Positions 27,905 to 36,423 of a stretch of DNA of 64,000 nucleotides are shown here, in pieces (the stretch's first letter is position 1; each line of letters begins with the position of its first letter). Position numbers and translations under genes: made by a program. Location: assembly GCA_945862305.1 (NCBI GenBank), contig CAMAXF010000002.1, forward strand, positions 124,001-188,000. Reading direction: 5' to 3'. This DNA is from Bordetella parapertussis. GTDB taxonomy: Bacteria > Pseudomonadota > Gammaproteobacteria > Burkholderiales > Burkholderiaceae_A. A model generated the notes under the pieces. It worked only from the letters and a program-made list of their open reading frames with translations, searched no databases and was not told the origin of the DNA.

Positions 27905-28619
27905 AGCCGCACTGCGAGTGTGTGGCCTGGTGGTGCAGTACGGCGGCATCACGGCCGTCAAAGGACTGGACCTCAGCGTTCACGCCGGCGAGACGGTGGC
28001 CCTCATTGGCGCCAATGGCGCGGGGAAGTCCTCCACCCTGCGCGCCATCACGGGCCTGGTGCCTGCAGCGGCTGGCCAGATCTGGCACGACGGGGTCGAG
28101 ATCACCCGAACGCCCGGACACGTGCTGCCCGGCCGCGGCCTCGTGATGGTGCCCGAGGGTCGAGGCATTTTTGGCCGCATGACAATTGAAGAAAACCTGC
28201 GCATGGGGGCGCATGCAAGACCACAGGCCAGTCGCCATGAGATTGCAGCAGACATCCAGGCCCAGTACGACCGTTTCCCGCGCCTGGCCGAGCGTCAGCA
28301 GCAACTGGCCGGCACCCTCTCCGGTGGCGAGCAACAGATGCTCGCCATGGCCCGAGCGTTGATGGCTCGGCCACGCCTGCTGCTGCTGGATGAGCCCTCC
28401 ATGGGGCTGTCCCCAGTGATGGTGGAGAAGATTTTTGAGCTCATTGCAGAGGTGTCCAAACAAGGCATGAGCCTGCTGCTCGTGGAACAGAACGCGCGAC
28501 TCGCCCTTCAAATCGCGGGCCGCGCAGTGGTGTTGGAGTCGGGCGAGAAGGTGCTCGAAGGCCGCGGCAATGAACTGCTGCATCACCCCATGGTGCGGTC
28601 GGCCTACCTCGGGGAATAG
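27897..28619 (+). CDS. livF: Branched-chain amino acid type ABC transporter ATPase LivF
   Basis: 240 residues. Walker A GANGAGKSS, LVMVPEGRGIFGRMTIEENL (LivF hallmark), signature LSGGEQQMLAMARAL, Walker B LLLLDEPSMGLSP. Start ATG 27897 overlaps the livG stop by eight bases; an open extension back to 27681 lies entirely inside livG and is rejected. Last gene of livHMGF. Confidence 0.93.
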   Translation: MVEAALRVCGLVVQYGGITAVKGLDLSVHAGETVALIGANGAGKSSTLRAITGLVPAAAGQIWHDGVEITRTPGHVLPGRGLVMVPEGRGIFGRMTIEENLRMGAHARPQASRHEIAADIQAQYDRFPRLAERQQQLAGTLSGGEQQMLAMARALMARPRLLLLDEPSMGLSPVMVEKIFELIAEVSKQGMSLLLVEQNARLALQIAGRAVVLESGEKVLEGRGNELLHHPMVRSAYLGE

Positions 28620-28625
28620 GGCGGC

Positions 28626-29507
28626 ATGAGCCTTCCTGCAAAGTTCAGGCGACCGCGCATCGGTCTGGTGGGGCATGGTGATGTCGGCAGCCGAATTCTG
28701 TCTGCGCAGGTGAGTCCGCATGGCCCCCGAATCATTCCAGTCGGGCGTCGCACGGGCTGGAACCTCGACAGCCTCAAAGACTGCAGGCGCCTGGCAGCCT
28801 TGCTCACCCACTGGATCATCCTGGTGCCGCCATCCGACCAGCATGGCTCGAGAGACCTGCGCAGCCTGCGGCTGTCGGTCGAAGCTCGGGCTGCCCGGGG
28901 CCGCCGATACGGCGGCGTGAGTCAGACGAGGTTCAAGGGCGTCTACATCAGCACGACCGGCGTCTATGGCAACCATCAAGGCGCCCTTGTGGATGAGACC
29001 GCCGCCTGCAAGACGCAACAGCCGCGCTCACTGAGACGGCTCTATGCGGAACGACTCTGGAGATCACTCGGCGCGCATCGGCTTCGGGTGCCTGGCATCA
29101 CTGGGGCCGACCGGCTTCCACTGGATCGCATCCGAGCAGGGCAGCCGGCCTTGAGGCCAGAGGATGATGTCTTTACCAATCATGTCGACGCAGATGACTT
29201 GGCCCGCATCTGTTGGGTGGCCCTCTGGCGAGGCCGCCGAGGGCGGGTCACCAACACGGTGATGCAAGGCCATCTTCTGATGGGCGACTACTTCGATGCC
29301 GTGGCCGATGCAGCGGGCATGCCCAGGGTTCCTCGCATCTCTGCAGAGGACCTGAAGGCAGCCATTCAACGAGGAACCGTGAGCCCCATGATGGCCAGCT
29401 TCATGCAGGACTCCAGACGGGTCTGGACTGCTCGGCTGGGACGCGAGCTGCGCCTGCGCCTTGCGACTCCCACCATCGAGGCACTGCTCCAACGCGCCTT
29501 CGGCTAG
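28626..29507 (+). CDS. NAD(P)-binding extended-SDR/epimerase-like protein
   Basis: 293 residues. N-terminal Rossmann motif GLVGHGDVGSRIL, YISTTGVYGNHQG (the Ser/Thr-Tyr region of extended SDRs; the usual YxxxK is replaced by a less clear LRRLYAERL), and VDADDLARICWVAL, as in YeeZ-type epimerases. A cytoplasmic oxidoreductase of unknown substrate. It begins six bases after livF and its last four bases overlap the end of the convergent senC. Arginine content is higher than in its neighbours. Function uncertain. Confidence 0.75.
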   Translation: MSLPAKFRRPRIGLVGHGDVGSRILSAQVSPHGPRIIPVGRRTGWNLDSLKDCRRLAALLTHWIILVPPSDQHGSRDLRSLRLSVEARAARGRRYGGVSQTRFKGVYISTTGVYGNHQGALVDETAACKTQQPRSLRRLYAERLWRSLGAHRLRVPGITGADRLPLDRIRAGQPALRPEDDVFTNHVDADDLARICWVALWRGRRGRVTNTVMQGHLLMGDYFDAVADAAGMPRVPRISAEDLKAAIQRGTVSPMMASFMQDSRRVWTARLGRELRLRLATPTIEALLQRAFG

Positions 29508-30553
29508 GCCCCCAAGACCAGCCCTGCATTGGAATCTGCCGCAACCATGTGGCCAATCGGTGCGGCATCGGCAAAGCCCTCCTGACGAAAGACCGCCAGC
29601 ACAGCGTCAACCGCCTCGGGTGCGCAAGAGACCAAAAGGCCCCCGCTGGTCTGGGGGTCTGTGATGAGGCTTCGGTCGATGTCAGACAAGCCCGGCGCAT
29701 GCACCGCCTCGCCGTAGGACGACCAATTTCGGCCTGAAGCGCCCGTGACGTGGCCTGCTGCAATCATGTCCCGAACCCCGGGCAGCACTGGCAACTGCCG
29801 CAGACGCACCCGAGCCTGCAATCCAGCCCCTTTGGCCATCTCCAAGAGGTGGCCTGCCAGGCCAAAGCCAGTGACATCCGTGAGGGCATGGACCTGCGGC
29901 ATCTCTGCCAGCAGTGGGCCCGGTGTGTTGAGCCGTGTGGTGTTGTCGATCATCTGGGCATAGGCCTCGCCATCGAAGCGGCCCGCCTTCTTCAGGGCAG
30001 CCGACAGAATGCCAACGCCCAGTGGCTTTCCAAGAATCAGTGCGTCACCCGGCTTGGCATCGGCATTTCGGCGAACCTTCTTGGGGTGAACCAGGCCCAT
30101 GACCACCAGCCCATAAATGGGCTCGACCGAGTCGATGGTGTGGCCACCAGCAATGGGAATGCCCGCCGATGCACAGGCCGAACGACCGCCATCCAGAATG
30201 CGGCCAATGGTCTGGGTGCTCAGGACACTCACCGGCATGCCCACGAGGGCCAGCGCCATGATCGGGCGGCCGCCCATGGCATAGACATCACTGATGGCAT
30301 TGGTGGCTGCAATTCGCCCAAAGTCGAATGGGTCGTCGACAATGGGCATGAAGAAGTCGGTGGTGGCAATCAGGGCCTGCTCATCATTGAGCTGATAGAC
30401 CGCTGCATCATCGGCCGTGTCGATTCCCACCAAGAGCTCGGCAGGCATCGGCAGGCCTGCGCCACCCTTGAGAATCTCCGTGAGCACGCCGGGTGCAATC
30501 TTGCAGCCACAGCCGCCGCCGTGCGAGAGGGATGTCAGTCGGGGTTCAGTCAT
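29504..30553 (-). CDS. senC: Selenophosphate synthetase (SelD homologue), SenC of a selenoneine locus
   Basis: 349 residues. The catalytic GGGCGCK motif carries Cys15, Cys17 and Lys18 (equivalent to Cys17/Cys19/Lys20 of E. coli SelD), so this is a cysteine, not selenocysteine, form. Also visible: ATTDFFMPIVDDPFDFGRI, AISDVYAMGG and ALTDVTGFGLAGHLLEMA. It makes selenophosphate from selenide and ATP. The adjacent senB, senA and egtD genes, and the lack of selA/selB/selU here, indicate that the selenophosphate feeds selenosugar synthesis, as established for SenC. It could also supply other selenium pathways elsewhere in the genome. It is 66 bp after senB on the same strand. Confidence 0.92.
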   Translation of the reverse strand: MTEPRLTSLSHGGGCGCKIAPGVLTEILKGGAGLPMPAELLVGIDTADDAAVYQLNDEQALIATTDFFMPIVDDPFDFGRIAATNAISDVYAMGGRPIMALALVGMPVSVLSTQTIGRILDGGRSACASAGIPIAGGHTIDSVEPIYGLVVMGLVHPKKVRRNADAKPGDALILGKPLGVGILSAALKKAGRFDGEAYAQMIDNTTRLNTPGPLLAEMPQVHALTDVTGFGLAGHLLEMAKGAGLQARVRLRQLPVLPGVRDMIAAGHVTGASGRNWSSYGEAVHAPGLSDIDRSLITDPQTSGGLLVSCAPEAVDAVLAVFRQEGFADAAPIGHMVAADSNAGLVLGA

Positions 30554-30619
30554 GGCGTGGAGGCCTCTCGATCAGCAAAAAGAATAAGCAGGGTAACAAC
30601 TCCTGATGGGCTGCGGAAA

Positions 30620-31654
30620 TCAACCCTCGACGGCCTGCAGCCTCGCGAACAGAGACAGCAGCGCCTCCGCCTCCGCCCGCTGATTGGTGAGTCGGTCGCG
30701 GGCTGCATCGCTGGCGAGCTGCAGGGCCTGACGATCAGACGGGCTCGAAAGCCAACGCTGCAATCGAGCGGCCAGGTCCACGGCATCGCCCGGTTCGAAC
30801 CAGCCCGGGTGCTGCTCACCCAGAATGCCCAGGTGCCCAGGAATGCGGCTGGCGACGATGGGCAGACCCACCGCGGCAGCCTCGGCCAGCACCAGGGCCC
30901 CGCCCTCCATCCGCGAGGGTGCGATGAGGAGGTCGGCCTCCAGCATGGCCTGCCGCACGCGTTCATGAGACACCTGACCGTCTCGCTGCACCGGTGCACG
31001 CGCTTCGCGCACATATTCGGCCAACTGGACATCCAGACCTGCATCGAGCACTCCGCCCAAGTGCGTGAGACGCACGGGCAACGGCTGCTGCGCCTGGGCC
31101 AGCATGGTCACGGCCCGATAGGCAGTGAGTGGGTCCTTCTCGGGCCGCACATGGCCCACCACCAATGCGTGGAGCCTGGTCGGTGGCACCGACGATGCCT
31201 GCGACCGAGCATGCAGCCCACCCTGAGCACTGGCCTCAAAGCTGCTGGTCTGCGGGATCACCACACACGGGGGCGCCTGCGGCAGCAGACCACGAAGGCA
31301 ATTGCAGGCATCGGCCTGAAGGCCCACCACGGCCTTGGACGCAAGAATGGTCTGCTCGGCCTGTTGGCGCCACGCGATCGATGTGTGGCCTTGCAGGTCT
31401 GCATAGAGGTCTGTTCCTGTGAGCACCACGGCATAAGGCTTGTGAGCCTGCGCGAAGCGAACGCCAGCTGCATGGCTTCTTCGCGCATGAAGCAGCAGGC
31501 CACAGGAGGCGCTGGAAAGGTCAGCCTCACTGGGCTCGCCCACAACAATCGATGCCGCCACACCTGCTTGCATGAGCAATCGGTGATGGCGATCTGCCGT
31601 GCGCCAATTGCCCGAACCCGTCTCTGGCCCATAGGGCGTCACGATCAGAATCAT
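30620..31654 (-). CDS. senB: Selenosugar synthase SenB (GT-B glycosyltransferase)
   Basis: 344 residues with a GT-B glycosyltransferase layout. N-terminus MILIVTPYGPETGSGNWRTA, then VVLTGTDLYADL, and a C-terminal nucleotide-sugar domain with VVGHVRPEKDPLTAYRA and SRMEGGALVLAEAAAVGLPI. The GNxxTA and LTGTDLY patterns are those of the TIGR04348/SenB family. Known SenB enzymes form a C-Se bond between selenophosphate-derived selenium and a UDP-sugar, giving a seleno-sugar. Context with senC, senA and egtD makes SenB the best call over a general glycosyltransferase. Its start is only 23 bp from the divergent senA start. Confidence 0.88.
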   Translation of the reverse strand: MILIVTPYGPETGSGNWRTADRHHRLLMQAGVAASIVVGEPSEADLSSASCGLLLHARRSHAAGVRFAQAHKPYAVVLTGTDLYADLQGHTSIAWRQQAEQTILASKAVVGLQADACNCLRGLLPQAPPCVVIPQTSSFEASAQGGLHARSQASSVPPTRLHALVVGHVRPEKDPLTAYRAVTMLAQAQQPLPVRLTHLGGVLDAGLDVQLAEYVREARAPVQRDGQVSHERVRQAMLEADLLIAPSRMEGGALVLAEAAAVGLPIVASRIPGHLGILGEQHPGWFEPGDAVDLAARLQRWLSSPSDRQALQLASDAARDRLTNQRAEAEALLSLFARLQAVEG

Positions 31655-31677
31655 GGCAAAAGGCTACACTGGATCGC

Positions 31678-32922
31678 GTGAAGAAATCCGTTCGTCACTG
31701 CGATGCCAAGGCACTCGAGTCGCTTTACGCCGAGTGTCTCGAGGGGCTGCGTGCTGACATGGCTCGCTTCTCGATGGCGACCGATGGCTACCTGAAACCC
31801 TTTCCCATGTTGGAGCAGGTGAACCCGCCGCTCTGGGAATTTGGCCACGTGGCCTGGTTCACAGAGTACTGGGTGACGCGAAACCCCAAGCGCCGCGTGG
31901 GACGCCTGCTCGATGCACCCGAGCCCTCACCAAGCCGCCTTGCACAGGCCGACCGTCTCTTTAACTCTGCCACCATTCCCCACGATGAGCGCTGGCATTT
32001 AGACCAACTGGGCGAAGTGGGGGTGACTGCGTATCTCGAGGCCTGCTTCTCCAAGGCTGTATCAGACCTGGCGCGGGATGCCCACGATGACGCAGACCTC
32101 TACTTTCATCGACTCAGCCTGGCCCATGCCTGCATGCACCTGGAGGCCTTCGAAATGACGGCCCAGACCCTTGGCCTTGCGCGGGGTGTCAGCGAGACCC
32201 CAACGGACAATCCCTCCTCACAAGGCTCGCAGCAATGGATCTGTGTTCCGGCCCAACGGCTGCATGTGGCACCCCCTGCCGGTCAGTTTCACTTCGACAA
32301 CGAGCGTTCAGCCCTTGAGGCCAACCTGCAACCATTCCAGATCGACCAACAGCCCGTGAGCATGGCATTGTTCTGGGCCTTCGTGGACGATGGCGGCTAC
32401 GATCGCTCCTCACTCTGGTCAGCCGCCGGCTGGCAGTGGCGAGAGGCCACAGACATCACAGGGCCGCTGCACCTTCGCCACAACGGCACACGACTGCAGT
32501 GCCGCCTGGGGGGTCAGTGGCAGGATGCACGGCCGACTCAGCCCATGATCCATGTCTGCCTTCATGAGGCCCAGGCCTGGTGCAACTGGGCGGGGCGACG
32601 CCTGCCCACAGAGGCCGAGTGGGCTGCGGCTGCTCAGGCCGGCATGGCCTGGGGTGATCTCTGGGAATGGACGAGCAGCCCATTCCTGCCCTTCCCGGGC
32701 TTTGAGGCCGACCCTTACGTGGAGTATTCGGTGCCCTGGTTCGGAGACCACTGGGTGCTCAAGGGTGCGTCCACCCACACCCACGTTGCGCTGAAAGACC
32801 TGCGCTATCGGAACTTCTACCGACCGCACCGGCGAGATGTCTTCGCGGGCTTTCGCAGTGTTCAGGCAGATGCATCGGGCACGGCCACGAATTCGGCAAA
32901 CCCAGCCGAGGCACTTCGGTAA
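31678..32922 (+). CDS. senA: Selenoneine synthase SenA (EgtB-like non-haem iron enzyme)
   Basis: 414 residues from a GTG start. An N-terminal DinB-like four-helix domain supplies the three iron-binding histidines: His57 (WEFGHVAWF) and His150/His154 (AHACMHLEAF, HxxxH). A C-terminal formylglycine-generating-enzyme-like domain follows (~residues 195-400), with VNNxPV-type contacts, CNWAGRRLPTEAEWAAAAQ, WGDLWEWTSSPF and a terminal YRNFYRPHRRDVFAGFR. SenA joins hercynine and the selenosugar oxidatively, leading to selenoneine. The plain alternative is EgtB or OvoA, but linkage to senB-senC favours SenA. A TACACT box lies seven bases before the GTG. Its last 61 bases overlap the convergent egtD. 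Confidence 0.9.
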   Translation: MKKSVRHCDAKALESLYAECLEGLRADMARFSMATDGYLKPFPMLEQVNPPLWEFGHVAWFTEYWVTRNPKRRVGRLLDAPEPSPSRLAQADRLFNSATIPHDERWHLDQLGEVGVTAYLEACFSKAVSDLARDAHDDADLYFHRLSLAHACMHLEAFEMTAQTLGLARGVSETPTDNPSSQGSQQWICVPAQRLHVAPPAGQFHFDNERSALEANLQPFQIDQQPVSMALFWAFVDDGGYDRSSLWSAAGWQWREATDITGPLHLRHNGTRLQCRLGGQWQDARPTQPMIHVCLHEAQAWCNWAGRRLPTEAEWAAAAQAGMAWGDLWEWTSSPFLPFPGFEADPYVEYSVPWFGDHWVLKGASTHTHVALKDLRYRNFYRPHRRDVFAGFRSVQADASGTATNSANPAEALR

Positions 32923-33839
32923 GCCGCCACGACGCGGTAGCCGGCCTTGCGAAGCAGGTCGGCAAACGCCACCTCGGTGTACTTGTAAGAATTCTCCGTG
33001 TGCAGCGTCTCGCCCGCATGGAAGACTCGGCGGCCACCGGGCCATGTCACGGTCACCTCGTGCCGGGCCACCAGGTGCATCTCAATGCGCGAGGCCTGGG
33101 TATTGAATAACGCCTTGTGAGACCAGTCCCTCGGGTTGAAATCGGTTTCAACAGATCGATTCAGCACCCGAAGCAGGTTGAGGTTAAAGGCCGCGGTCAC
33201 GCCCAGGGCATCATCATAGGCGACCTCCATGTCCGGAATGGGCTTCACAAGATCGATGCCGATGACCAGCGCAGCAGCAGCGTGGTCTCGGGCAAGCCCC
33301 CGCAGAAATTCGGCGGCCTGCTGCGGGTGAAAGTTCCCAATGCTCGAGCCTGGGTAGAAGAACACGCGCGGGCTCTCAATAGGAATAAGCATCTCCAGGC
33401 AGCCCCCCGGCAGGCCCTTGGCGAAGTCCACCACCAGGCCCGAGAGCAACGGCGCATCTGGCCGCCGAGAGACCACCTTCAATGCATCGCGAAGGTATGC
33501 CTCGGAGACATCCACCGCCAGATAAGTTTTAGGCCGGATGCTCGCAAACAGGCTTGCAGCCTTGCAGCAGTCTCCAGCGCCCAGGTCGATGAAGGTGCAG
33601 TCTGCAGGCAGTTGCGCGGCGATGTCGCCCTGATGAAGGGTGAAGATGTCCCGCTCATCACGCGTGGCCCGGTACTCATCGAGCAGCGTAATGGCATTGA
33701 ACAAGTGCGAGCCGAGGGCATCGTAAAAAAAGGCGGGTGAGACAACCGCCTGGGGCCTGAGGAGGTCCTCGAGGACTTCTCGAGACCCGCCGGCTCCACT
33801 CGGAGTCCTCAAGACAGAGATGGGTATGTCGGAATTCAT
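32862..33839 (-). CDS. egtD: L-histidine N(alpha)-methyltransferase EgtD
   Basis: 325 residues, the EgtD length. SAM-binding FIDLGAGDCCKA (~83-94), RVFFYPGSSIGNFHP (the family's FPGSSIGN loop), GIDLVKPI, AAFNLNLL and the C-terminal ENSYKYT motif. It trimethylates histidine to hercynine, the precursor shared by ergothioneine and selenoneine. The frame is open to 34028, but that runs into the divergent binding-protein gene; ATG 33839 fits the family. Placed tail-to-tail with senA, it completes the selenoneine pathway. Confidence 0.94.
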   Translation of the reverse strand: MNSDIPISVLRTPSGAGGSREVLEDLLRPQAVVSPAFFYDALGSHLFNAITLLDEYRATRDERDIFTLHQGDIAAQLPADCTFIDLGAGDCCKAASLFASIRPKTYLAVDVSEAYLRDALKVVSRRPDAPLLSGLVVDFAKGLPGGCLEMLIPIESPRVFFYPGSSIGNFHPQQAAEFLRGLARDHAAAALVIGIDLVKPIPDMEVAYDDALGVTAAFNLNLLRVLNRSVETDFNPRDWSHKALFNTQASRIEMHLVARHEVTVTWPGGRRVFHAGETLHTENSYKYTEVAFADLLRKAGYRVVAAYRSASAGFAEFVAVPDASA

Positions 33840-33885
33840 CCCCGCAGTAAAGCACATGACTTTTGTAAACCGACATAATGTATGC

Positions 33886-34758
33886 ATGAAAAAACATTCC
33901 TTCCTCACGCAAGTCGTCCTCACGACACTCCTCGTCATGGGCCTGGCCTCTCCTGGCCGCGCCGAACAAGTGCTGAAAATCTCCAGCATTCCAGAGGAGG
34001 CCGCCACCGAGCAGGTTCGAAAGCTCAAGCCCCTGGCGGATTACCTCTCCCGAGAAACTGGCATGAAGGTCATCTTCACACCGGTGAATGACTACCCTGC
34101 AGCCGTCGAGGCGCTGGTGAACAAGAAGATCGATCTCGTCTGGCTCGGCGGCTCCACCTTCGTTCAGGCCAAGATTCGCTCCAAGAACGGCGTGGTGCCG
34201 CTTCTCCAGCGGCAGGAGGACACCGATTTCAAATCGGTCTTCATCACCCGCGTGGGCTCTGGCATCACCAAACTCCAAGACCTCAAGGGGAAGACCGTGA
34301 GCTTTGGCTCGCCCTCGAGCACCTCTGGCCACCTCATGCCACGTAAATTCTTGATGGAAGTTGGCCTCGAGCCCGAGCGCGATTTTCGACGAATCGCCTA
34401 CAGCAAGGCCCACGATGCCGCCATTGCTGCAGTGGCCAGCGGGCAAGTCGATGCGGCCGCCATCGACATCACGGTCTGGCAGAAGTTTGTCTCAGAGCAG
34501 CGCGTGGACACCACCAAGGTGGCCGTCTTTCACACCACCCCTGGTTTCTACAACTACAACTGGACTGTTCACCAGGACATGCCCAAGGCACTCCAAGAAA
34601 AGATCGTGTCGGCCTTTCTCAAGTTGAGCCCGTCCACCCCCGAGGGCCACGAGATCCTAAAGCTCAATCGGGCCACACGCTACATCCGCACCGAGGCCAA
34701 GAACTACGAAGGCATCGAGGCTGCAGCCCGCGCAGCCGGCCTGCTCGCAACGCCCTAG
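33886..34758 (+). CDS. PhnD-like ABC transporter periplasmic binding protein
   Basis: 290 residues. Signal peptide (MKKHSFLTQVV, then GLASPGRAE), then a PhnD-type fold: LKISSIPEEAATEQVRKLKPL, LADYLSRETGMKVIF, NDYPAAVEALVNKKIDLVWLGG, and FGSPSSTSGHLMPRKFL. This family binds phosphate, phosphite, phosphonates and related oxyanions. No phosphonate degradation genes are nearby. The gene is divergent from egtD with 46 bp between start codons and heads a four-gene ABC operon. Whether it serves selenium uptake is speculation from location. The alternative upstream start at 33820 lies inside egtD. Confidence 0.88.
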   Translation: MKKHSFLTQVVLTTLLVMGLASPGRAEQVLKISSIPEEAATEQVRKLKPLADYLSRETGMKVIFTPVNDYPAAVEALVNKKIDLVWLGGSTFVQAKIRSKNGVVPLLQRQEDTDFKSVFITRVGSGITKLQDLKGKTVSFGSPSSTSGHLMPRKFLMEVGLEPERDFRRIAYSKAHDAAIAAVASGQVDAAAIDITVWQKFVSEQRVDTTKVAVFHTTPGFYNYNWTVHQDMPKALQEKIVSAFLKLSPSTPEGHEILKLNRATRYIRTEAKNYEGIEAAARAAGLLATP

Positions 34759-34759
34759 C

Positions 34760-35593
34760 ATGCTGGGGCTCCAAGCCTGCAGCCACCATCATCCGGGGGC
34801 TGCTGCAGACCGTTGGGCCCTTCGCGATGTCTCGGTGCAGATTGCACCGGGAGAGCAGGTGGCCCTCATTGGTCCCTCGGGTGCCGGCAAGACCAGCCTG
34901 ATTCATTTGCTCGCACTGGCCATGCGCCCCACCCAGGGGCAGCTTGAGTTTCAGGGCCAGGCGGCCTGGGCCCTGGGCGCGCGGCAGCGGCACCGACTTC
35001 GCGCATCACTCCTGCTGGTGCCCCAGGTGCCGCCCTTGCCACCCCGGCAGCGGGTGGTCACGAGCCTGATGGCGACCCGACTCTCTCAGATGAGCCTGCT
35101 GCACAGCCTCACCTCGCTGGTGTACCCGGCCGACATTCCAGCCGCCCACCAGGCACTCTGCGCCTTCGACATCGAGGACAAACTCTTTGAGCGCGTGGAC
35201 CGTCTCTCAGGCGGCGAGCGCCAACGCGTGGGCCTTGACCGCTGCCTGATGACCGAGGCTCGCACCTGGCTGCTGGACGAACCCCTGTCTGCCCTGGATC
35301 CCGTTCGGGCGAAATCCTGCCTCGAGGTTGTCTGCTCAGAGGCCGCGCGCACCCAGGCCACACTGGTGGTCAGCCTCCACCAGGTGGAACTGGCCCTGGC
35401 CCACTTTCCAAGAATCATTGGCCTTCGAGATGGCCGCATCCTCTTTGACATCCAACGCAGCAAGCTTCTGCCCGACCAGGTGAGCGCCCTTTATTCCGGC
35501 GATGCAGACCACGGCATGGCACCCACTGCGGCAGCCCCAATGGACGACCCGTGGTCGATCCGGCCAGCCGTGCCACTGACCGGCTGCCGATGA
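34760..35593 (+). CDS. PhnC-like ABC transporter ATPase
   Basis: 277 residues. Walker A LIGPSGAGKTS, signature LSGGERQRVGLDRCL, Walker B TWLLDEPLSALDP, switch histidine in VVSLHQVELAL, all as in PhnC. The C-terminus has an extra ~40 residues after the ATPase core. It begins one base after the binding-protein stop and overlaps the first permease gene (ATGA), so all four genes form one operon. Confidence 0.92.
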   Translation: MLGLQACSHHHPGAAADRWALRDVSVQIAPGEQVALIGPSGAGKTSLIHLLALAMRPTQGQLEFQGQAAWALGARQRHRLRASLLLVPQVPPLPPRQRVVTSLMATRLSQMSLLHSLTSLVYPADIPAAHQALCAFDIEDKLFERVDRLSGGERQRVGLDRCLMTEARTWLLDEPLSALDPVRAKSCLEVVCSEAARTQATLVVSLHQVELALAHFPRIIGLRDGRILFDIQRSKLLPDQVSALYSGDADHGMAPTAAAPMDDPWSIRPAVPLTGCR

Positions 35594-36423
35594 CGCTTGG
35601 CCCCATGCATCATCGCGATCCGGCCTGGACATCGCGCTGGCTGGCTGCATCCATTGGCCTCATGCTGCTCTGGCCACTCCTGCTCATCACCGAGTTCCAG
35701 CCTGCACGACTCTTGTCACCGGCCTCGCTCGCAGAGATGGGCCGCTTCCTTCAGAGCTTTCTGCCGCCGCGTGTGGATGCAGAGTTCTTGGCCTTGTTGG
35801 CAAGCTCTGCTTGGAAGACCGTGGCCATGGCCACTGCGGGCCTGGCCCTGGCACTCGTGGTGGCCATTCCGATGGCGATTCTGACCACCGAGCGCCTCTC
35901 GATCGGCGCGACCGAAGGGCGCATGCATCCACTGGCCAAGGCTGCGCGCCAACTGCTCCGAGGCATCATGGCCATTCTGCGTTCCGTGCCCGAACTGGTC
36001 TGGGCCCTCATGTTCGTGCGGGTTGTGGGCCTGGGGCCGACCGCAGGGGTGCTGGCCATTGCCATCACTTACAGCGGGATGCTGGGAAAGGTCTATGCAG
36101 AGATTCTCGAGAGCGGCCCGCCCGAGGCCTGCCGCAGCCTCATTCAGTCAGGAGCCGGTCGGCTCCAGGCACTGACCTATGGGCTGATTCCCCAGAACGC
36201 GACGGAACTCATTTCTTACACGGTCTACCGATGGGAGTGCGCGATTCGTTCATCGGTGGTGCTCGGCTTCGTGGGCGCAGGGGGGCTCGGCCAAGAGCTC
36301 GAGCAGTCGATGGCCATGTTTGCTGGTGGGGAAGTGGCCTCGATCCTGCTCATCTTCATCGGCCTGGTGGCCCTGGCAGACCTGCTCAGCCGCCTGCTTC
36401 GGCGACCACTGGACAGCCCATGA
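35590..36423 (+). CDS. PhnE-like ABC transporter permease (first)
   Basis: 277 residues, about six membrane helices. The EAA-type loop reads EACRSLIQSGAGRLQALTYGLIP, and the end of the core has YRWECAIRSSVVLGFVGAGGLG, typical of PhnE. The helix with ILRSVPELVWALMFVRVVGLG is also a family feature. ATG 35590 overlaps the ATPase stop; a slightly earlier open start at 35551 lies inside the ATPase gene. The second permease follows with an ATGA overlap, so the pore is probably a heterodimer. Confidence 0.9.
   Translation: MTLGPMHHRDPAWTSRWLAASIGLMLLWPLLLITEFQPARLLSPASLAEMGRFLQSFLPPRVDAEFLALLASSAWKTVAMATAGLALALVVAIPMAILTTERLSIGATEGRMHPLAKAARQLLRGIMAILRSVPELVWALMFVRVVGLGPTAGVLAIAITYSGMLGKVYAEILESGPPEACRSLIQSGAGRLQALTYGLIPQNATELISYTVYRWECAIRSSVVLGFVGAGGLGQELEQSMAMFAGGEVASILLIFIGLVALADLLSRLLRRPLDSP

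Noticed and set aside
29504-30553. SelD as part of a selenocysteine or selenouridine pathway
   Set aside because: No selA, selB, selC or selU lies nearby and the adjacent genes are senB, senA and egtD; a genome-wide dual role cannot be excluded.
29750-31681. A 643-codon open frame on the plus strand
   Set aside because: It is antisense to senC and senB, whose protein motifs are clear; its translation has no recognisable domain and reflects high GC codon bias.
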